Below, one piece after another: positions 6,858 through 10,833 of a stretch of DNA of 10,833 nucleotides. Each line of letters starts with the position of its first letter. The stretch's first letter is position 1. A model generated the notes under the pieces. It did no database searches. It was not told the DNA's origin and worked only from the letters and a program-made list of their open reading frames with translations. The stretch is from an uncultured Alistipes sp. (GTDB lineage Bacteria > Bacteroidota > Bacteroidia > Bacteroidales > Rikenellaceae). The DNA is taken from the NCBI GenBank assembly GCA_900550925.1, contig URTU01000067.1:1-10833 (forward strand), written 5' to 3'. Both the position numbers and the translations under genes were made by a program.

Positions 6858-9350
6858 TCAGTTCTTCTTGAATAATGTTATTCCTTTGTATTCTGACGTT
6901 TCAAAGTTAGATAAAGAATAACCTCCAAAGACATTATACGAACCAATTCTATATGTCATGCCTCGCTGTTGTACACTGCCATTATTTACTCCAGCAAATT
7001 TGTAAACATTCTTTTCATATGAGACGGCCCATTGGTATAAAGATGTAGCTCCTATTTCCAGGTCTGTTCCAGATTTTCCTCCTTTGGCATGGTACAGGTA
7101 TTCTGATCCGTTATCAATAGTGAAATATGCTCCTTCTTGTGTAATATTCCATACAAAACCAACAGCATCGGTTTCGCTGATCGTATTATCTGTTACGACA
7201 ATTTCATTACCTGCATATTTCCCATCTCCTTCCGGATTATTAGGTAAGGCAATATAGGCACTACCAGTATAGGCTGTAATGATATATTCACCAGTAGTTA
7301 ATTCGTCTATGCTTGTAATTTTTGTGTATGTAACTAATTCTACACCTGCTGCTAATTTGTTGACTATTATCTGCTTCGCGTTGGCTTGATCGTCTCCCGA
7401 TCGGATAATCGACAAGGTGCCGATTTGCACAGCATCCGGTTCGCTGTTGACTGCGTCGGAAGTAACAGTTACCGTTGTCTCTCCGGCAGTTCCGGTGAGC
7501 GGCGATACTTCAATGCCATCGGATGCGGTGATGACCCAGTCGAATGCGGATGAGTTGACCGTAAATGTAACGGAGGTCTCGTCATTCTTGATGGATACCG
7601 TTTCCGGAACATCGAGCGTCGATCCCGATTGCTTGATGGTAATACGCTTGCTTACCGATGCATTGTCGGCCAGTGCCAGTTCGATCCAGCCTTCACGGCT
7701 CTCTTCTGCGTAGTTAGCCGATACTGTATACAGAATTATACCGTCTTCAGCGATCGCCTCGGTTACGATATTCCCGTCGTATGTTACCGTTACGGCCGTG
7801 CTTTCCGTATTTCCGACAGTGTATGTCGCTTCCTTCGTATCTGCCGCAGTAGCGTCTACTTCAATGATGTTTGCAGCATCAATGTACGGATCGGTCGTCG
7901 GGGCAGCTCCCAGCTTGAATACGGAAATGGCTCCACAACATTGATCGAGAGCCGCATTCGTGGCTATTTGATCGATGAACTGATTTGAACTATTGTTATA
8001 TGCTTTTAATGCATTGGCGTTGCTTGTGCCATGAGCTAAGTATCTCGATGTCTTGGTGTCATTGAGTCTATAGCAACCCGAATTCTCAAGGAAGGTAGGT
8101 ATCCATTCACTGGATGAGACTGCGTCCATTTTAACAGTTGTTCCGCTTCCTGGATAATATATGTAATTTCCGTTCGCCTGAAGGGTATATCCGCCATTGT
8201 TTCCGGCCGTAGCAGTAAAAGTATAGATTGCGTCCGGATTGAGAATGGTGTTATTGGTGACGGCTAAAGTGTTGGTATAATTATCAAACTCTACAGAATT
8301 TGAGTTGATGAACTTGTAGTCACCGGTTTGTCCATCCTTGAGAGCTAATACATATTTGCCGCCATCCTCAAATGCTCCATCCAGCTCGACAAGAGTATAA
8401 TACTGGTCCCCGGGGACCTCAGCCTCTTTTCCTTCGATGTCGACATTCAGCTTGTTGATCTTGCCAGCGGCAAAGGAGGTCTCCTTTGACAGGGTGGCGA
8501 CCTTCTCGACGGTCTCGCCGTTGGCCGTAACCTTCAGCGTCAGCTGCTCACCCTCGGGTGCCGTGAAGGCGCGCGTAGCGAGGTAGAAGCTGCCCGTAGC
8601 ATCCGGAGCAACGACACCGTCGGTAACATTCAGCGCAGCCGTCTTGGATACATAGTTGTCACCGCTGGAGGTCAGCACCGGTTCTGCTCCCGTAATGTCG
8701 AAATAGTAGGTGCCGATCAGGTTCTCGCTGGCTGAGGTGAGCGTGATGTTCGTGACATTCAGATCCGCGCTTCCGATGTTGGTTACATTGATCCGGAAAA
8801 GGGTCGTGATGTGGTGCATCTGCAGTTTGGGCGATCCGGTAACTCCGGTTGCCTTTCCATAGAGCGGAATATTCTCGCCGCTGATGTGGACCTGGTTGTT
8901 GATCCCCTCCTGCTGCTGCGTTGAATTGGTCTTACTACCAATCGTGTAATAACATCCTGTGAGCTTGTTCTCCTCGTCTAAAGTAGGTTCAGCCGGAGAC
9001 TTCATAAACCATTCATAAGGATAAACAGCATACCAGTCATAGGTGCCGTTCGGATCAAATTCCGTATCGGAAATGGTGCCCTTAAAGACGCCACCCTCGA
9101 TGTCCGAGACGGTGAACTGGTCGTTGGCGCTGTAATTCGTGGTGCCGGGCAGGGCGTGGAAGACGTTCATGGCGTCGTTGGCGCTCCACTTCATGTCCAG
9201 ACCGTCAACTTCGGTACGGGTTTGCGGAGCTGCGTAGAGCTCGAATTCGTACCCTTTCGGTTTGTCAAATGTTTCCGTGTTGTCTTTCGAGCAACTGGTG
9301 ATGGACAGTGCTGCGCACATGAGACCCATCAAAAGAGAATACTTTTTCAT
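6858..9350 (-). CDS. Large mosaic surface lipoprotein: fimbrillin-like, duplicated domain and BACON-like repeats
   Basis: The start at 9350 (830 residues) is chosen because it opens a lipoprotein signal peptide, MKKYSLLMGLMCAALSITSC (Cys20). An in-frame ATG at 9377 sits two bases after the stop of the small ORF and is the alternative. Residues ~30-310 resemble fimbrillin-like proteins (TRTEVDGLDMKWSANDAMNVF, WYAVYPYEWF, LQMHHITTLFRINVTN). Two related domains, at ~317-481 and ~674-830, share the order YTxx(V/I)xxxD, (N/D)NTI, a Gly-Tyr/Tyr-Phe-Thr strand, NYIYYPGSG or EYLYHAKGG, and a final (I)SVFKL or ITLFKK. Between them lie two BACON-like units (~495-577, ending RITIKQSGS, and ~578-668). 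Surface exposure and ligand or adhesive roles are inferred from the families. The DNA for the two duplicated domains is AT-richer than the rest. Confidence 0.85.
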   Translation of the reverse strand: MKKYSLLMGLMCAALSITSCSKDNTETFDKPKGYEFELYAAPQTRTEVDGLDMKWSANDAMNVFHALPGTTNYSANDQFTVSDIEGGVFKGTISDTEFDPNGTYDWYAVYPYEWFMKSPAEPTLDEENKLTGCYYTIGSKTNSTQQQEGINNQVHISGENIPLYGKATGVTGSPKLQMHHITTLFRINVTNIGSADLNVTNITLTSASENLIGTYYFDITGAEPVLTSSGDNYVSKTAALNVTDGVVAPDATGSFYLATRAFTAPEGEQLTLKVTANGETVEKVATLSKETSFAAGKINKLNVDIEGKEAEVPGDQYYTLVELDGAFEDGGKYVLALKDGQTGDYKFINSNSVEFDNYTNTLAVTNNTILNPDAIYTFTATAGNNGGYTLQANGNYIYYPGSGTTVKMDAVSSSEWIPTFLENSGCYRLNDTKTSRYLAHGTSNANALKAYNNSSNQFIDQIATNAALDQCCGAISVFKLGAAPTTDPYIDAANIIEVDATAADTKEATYTVGNTESTAVTVTYDGNIVTEAIAEDGIILYTVSANYAEESREGWIELALADNASVSKRITIKQSGSTLDVPETVSIKNDETSVTFTVNSSAFDWVITASDGIEVSPLTGTAGETTVTVTSDAVNSEPDAVQIGTLSIIRSGDDQANAKQIIVNKLAAGVELVTYTKITSIDELTTGEYIITAYTGSAYIALPNNPEGDGKYAGNEIVVTDNTISETDAVGFVWNITQEGAYFTIDNGSEYLYHAKGGKSGTDLEIGATSLYQWAVSYEKNVYKFAGVNNGSVQQRGMTYRIGSYNVFGGYSLSNFETSEYKGITLFKKN

Positions 9351-9379
9351 AGTACGGTTTGTTTTTGATGAGTTCATGA

Positions 9380-9556
9380 TTAATAGAAGTTCACTTCTTC
9401 GCCGGTTTCATCGTCCCACGGATCGATGTCGGCCCAGTAGTCCCTTTCGCTGCCACTTGTTGCGAAACCCTGCTCCACCGTGACGGAGAGAATTTCAAGC
9501 GTCGGGGCGGAATAGTCAAATTCCCCCCCCCGCGTGTTGAGGATAGTTTTTTTCAT
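9380..9556 (-). CDS. Small acidic ORF with GFA motif, open across a G9 tract (apparently ON)
   Basis: ATG at 9556 to TAA at 9382-9380 encodes 58 residues: MKKTILNTRGGEFD, the core YSAPTLEILSVTVEQGFATS (15-34), then a strongly acidic, aromatic tail (DYWADIDPWDDETGEEVNFY). The nine-G run supplies the CGG GGG GGG codons at residues 9-11, so a change by one base would break the frame before the core. Ten of twenty core residues are identical to the restored small ORF at 2415-2598, with no gap, and both sit directly before a fimbrillin-type lipoprotein. There is no signal peptide or cysteine. TAA is two bases before an ATG in frame with the lipoprotein, which allows coupled translation. I do not know a function; a leader, regulator or exported small protein are all possible. 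Confidence 0.78.
   Translation of the reverse strand: MKKTILNTRGGEFDYSAPTLEILSVTVEQGFATSGSERDYWADIDPWDDETGEEVNFY
9523..9531 (-). repeat. Homopolymer tract, 9 x G on the coding (minus) strand
   Basis: Nine consecutive C on the plus strand lie within codons 9-11 of the small ORF at 9380-9556. The current length keeps that ORF open. Confidence 0.95.
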
Positions 9557-9618
9557 AATTTTACTTTTTTGATGGTGTATGTTCCGTTTTTTCAGTGCGT
9601 GCTGAAATCTTGAATATA

Positions 9619-9626
9619 CAAAACTA
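9619..9626 (-). promoter_or_regulatory. Weak candidate -7 box for the second lipoprotein unit
   Basis: The minus strand reads TAGTTTTG, fitting TAnnTTTG, about 62 bases before the small-ORF ATG, in the only AT-rich part of this spacer. No TTTG is found 19 bases further upstream. A 6-bp hairpin (9590-9595 with 9602-9607) would fall in the leader RNA, and AAAAAAGT lies 9 bases before the ATG. Confidence 0.35.
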
Positions 9627-9780
9627 ATAAATTTTGTACAATATCGCTATTAAAAAACGTATAAATTCGTATGACATTTACAAAATGGGGGTGTGTTTCC
9701 GGGCTCGTGTTATGCGTTGTTCGTCCGACGGGATGTTCCGCACGGGTTGCGGAGCGGTACAAACGTGCAGAAGAGGCTGT

Positions 9781-9950
9781 CAATACGTTGCCTGCGACGG
9801 CTGTCTCCGGGGGCCGGGCAGGGTGGTTGTACGTTGCGGGAGGGGGCTGTTTCCGGGCCGGCGTGGGGCGGATGTACGTTGCGGAGGCAGCGGGCATGCG
9901 CGCGTCGGCTGTACGTTGCGTGAAGTGTCGGAAGTCGGGCCTGCGCCGGC
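9781..9950. repeat. Imperfect tandem repeat of about 45 bp
   Basis: TGTACGTTGCG occurs exactly at 9828, 9873 and 9910, with a partial form (AATACGTTGC) at 9782. Between the first copies the filler is also alike (GGCTGTCTCCGGGGGCCGGGCAGGG against GGCTGTTTCCGGGCCGGCGTGGGG in spirit). Units are about 46, 45 and 37 bases, so this is an eroding tandem array. Confidence 0.7.
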
Positions 9951-10090
9951 ACGGTTGCGGACAAGGCGGAGACGCTGGTGTCCGGGGGAGCAGGCCGTTA
10001 GGGTTGTTCGGGTTGTTAGGGCAGCCGGGCGACGGGCGATCGTTGTCCGTATATACAAATAGGTATGGGTAGCGAGCGGAAAGAGGCAGG

Positions 10091-10205
10091 CGCCCGGAAA
10101 CGGGGGCGAGTGAAAACGGTGCCGTGCGAAACGGACGTGCCGAGACGGGCAGGCCGAGACGGGTGTGCGCTCGGAAACGGGAGTGTGCGGGATGGACGGG
10201 CGCGA
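10091..10205. repeat. Short degenerate repeat of GAAACGGG/GAGACGGG
   Basis: The octamer recurs about every 14-20 bases (near 10097, 10128, 10142, 10155 and 10173, with weaker forms between and after). It lies just downstream of the lptD stop codon. No coding or RNA function is apparent. Confidence 0.55.
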
Positions 10206-10221
10206 AGAGGCTCGCGGCGTG

Positions 10222-10833
10222 TCAGTACATGTTTTCGTACATGGACTGCGACTTGTCGTACTTCAGGTCGGAGAGCGACGCGGCCTTGACGCCGATGTTG
10301 AAGCTCCACGAGCGGTAGGTGCCGAACGGAATCCACGAGAAGGACATCTGCCAGCAGTGCAGGTCGCGCGTGATCGAGACCGACGAGGTGGTCAGGCGGT
10401 TGGCCTTGATGTCGTAACCGCCCTGGAACGTGATGCCCATCTTGGGCGTGAGGTTGAGCGAGCCGTTGAAACCGACCGTCTGCGTGACGTTCTTCTTGTA
10501 GCCCTTGGGCGGGTAGTTGCCCGTCGTGATCGAGTAGTTGACCGTATAGTTGAAGCCGAAGTTCCACGGCAGCGAGAAGTCGTAGTAGGTTTGGGCCATG
10601 TATTGTCGCCGCAGCACTGGGTCCATCGTGCCGTAGGGGTCGTAGAAGGGGTTCATGTACTCCGGCGGGATCGACGTGATGTCGTTGATGGCCGTCTGCG
10701 AACGGTCGTCGCGCGATTTGAACGTATAGCCGAACGACCAGCCCGTCGAGACGATGCGGCCCGGGAAGAAGAGCTTGTTGATGCGCTTGCCGTCGGGTGT
10801 CAGCCGGTAGGGGTCGAGCGTCGCCGAGAGGTT
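10222..10833 (-). CDS. lptD: LptD-like LPS transport outer-membrane protein, C-terminal part
   Basis: The frame is open from the right edge to TGA 10224-10222, giving the last 203 residues; the start lies outside the window. It consists of alternating beta-strands with dense aromatic residues typical of an outer-membrane barrel (YYDFSLPWNFGFNYTVNY, LNLTPKMGITFQGGYDIKA). The closing part, SITRDLHCWQMSFSWIPFG followed by LSDLKYDKSQ, is what I remember from the C-terminus of Bacteroidetes LptD/OstA-like proteins. LptD with LptE inserts lipopolysaccharide into the outer leaflet. The N-terminal OstA domain and the family's cysteines cannot be checked here. The gene is followed by a repeat-rich spacer, so it appears to end its own transcript. 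Confidence 0.8.
   Translation of the reverse strand, partial: NLSATLDPYRLTPDGKRINKLFFPGRIVSTGWSFGYTFKSRDDRSQTAINDITSIPPEYMNPFYDPYGTMDPVLRRQYMAQTYYDFSLPWNFGFNYTVNYSITTGNYPPKGYKKNVTQTVGFNGSLNLTPKMGITFQGGYDIKANRLTTSSVSITRDLHCWQMSFSWIPFGTYRSWSFNIGVKAASLSDLKYDKSQSMYENMY

Larger units (their letters stand above)
9627..10221. other. Non-coding, G-rich intergenic region with degenerate repeats
   Basis: Apart from an AT-rich stretch up to about 9690 this spacer is GC-rich, with G favoured on the plus strand. Open frames on both strands give Arg/Gly/Ala/Val-rich translations without domains and overlap each other. I see no RNA gene. A small hairpin at 10201-10216 follows the LptD stop but has no T run, so I do not call it a terminator. 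Confidence 0.6.

Noticed and set aside
6858..6860. Recoded UGA (selenocysteine or programmed read-through) joining lipoprotein and nuclease
   Set aside because: No obvious stem-loop follows the TGA. The next bases encode a plain linker, and a selenocysteine in such a linker would make no sense. A nonsense change or recombination is simpler.
5337..6875. Plus-strand open frame of 512 codons
   Set aside because: It is antisense to the nuclease, whose catalytic motifs are plainly encoded on the minus strand. The plus translation has no recognisable features.
9634..10072. Overlapping plus- and minus-strand open frames of up to 142 codons
   Set aside because: Arg/Gly/Val-rich translations of the repeat region, overlapping one another, with no domain, signal peptide or plausible ribosome site.

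Overview
The window looks like a chromosomal stretch of a GC-rich member of the Bacteroidales, most like Alistipes (Rikenellaceae). This is inferred from the gene families and the promoter style: fimbrillin-type surface lipoproteins, a BspA-type leucine-rich repeat protein, BACON-like domains, a Bacteroidetes-type LptD C-terminus, a tRNA gene without an encoded CCA end, and TAnnTTTG -7 promoter boxes.

Layout, left to right. (1) 1-203 (+) is the C-terminal tail of an M3-family (Dcp-like) peptidase, followed by a strong terminator. (2) 545-2598 (-) is a two-gene unit: a very small ORF carrying a run of ten G, then a fimbrillin/leucine-rich-repeat lipoprotein, ending at a bidirectional terminator. 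(3) 2600-3690 is about 1.1 kb of GC-rich, degenerate, repeat-laden DNA with no convincing gene. (4) 3693-3763 (-) is tRNA-Gln(CTG), with a textbook Bacteroidetes promoter and its own terminator. (5) 3902-5284 (+) is a NupG-family nucleoside:H+ symporter. (6) 5633-9556 (-) is a second lipoprotein unit. It holds a small ORF carrying a run of nine G, a large mosaic fimbrillin/BACON lipoprotein, and a DNA/RNA non-specific endonuclease. The nuclease lies in the same reading frame as the lipoprotein, separated from it by a single TGA, and a strong terminator follows it. (7) 9557-10221 is non-coding, with degenerate tandem repeats. (8) 10222-10833 (-) is the C-terminal part of LptD, running off the right edge.

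The most interesting signal is not in the large ORFs. Each surface-lipoprotein unit begins with a tiny acidic ORF of about 60 codons. Both tiny ORFs share the ungapped core Y-x-A-P-x3-I-x2-V-x2-E-x-G-F-A-x-S, and both have a long poly-G run just before that core. In the copy at 9380-9556 the run is G9 and the frame is open from ATG to stop. In the copy at 2415-2598 the run is G10 and the frame is broken; one G fewer restores a 60-residue protein with the full core. This is the pattern expected of slipped-strand phase variation of a paired small-protein/surface-lipoprotein system. A homopolymer sequencing error must be excluded for either tract.

The second unit is also structurally odd. Two copies of one domain inside the large lipoprotein are visibly more AT-rich than the segments between them. 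The nuclease directly downstream has a complete catalytic domain but no start codon at its natural N-terminus and no signal peptide of its own. This suggests module shuffling, or a nonsense break in what was once one long secreted nuclease fusion.
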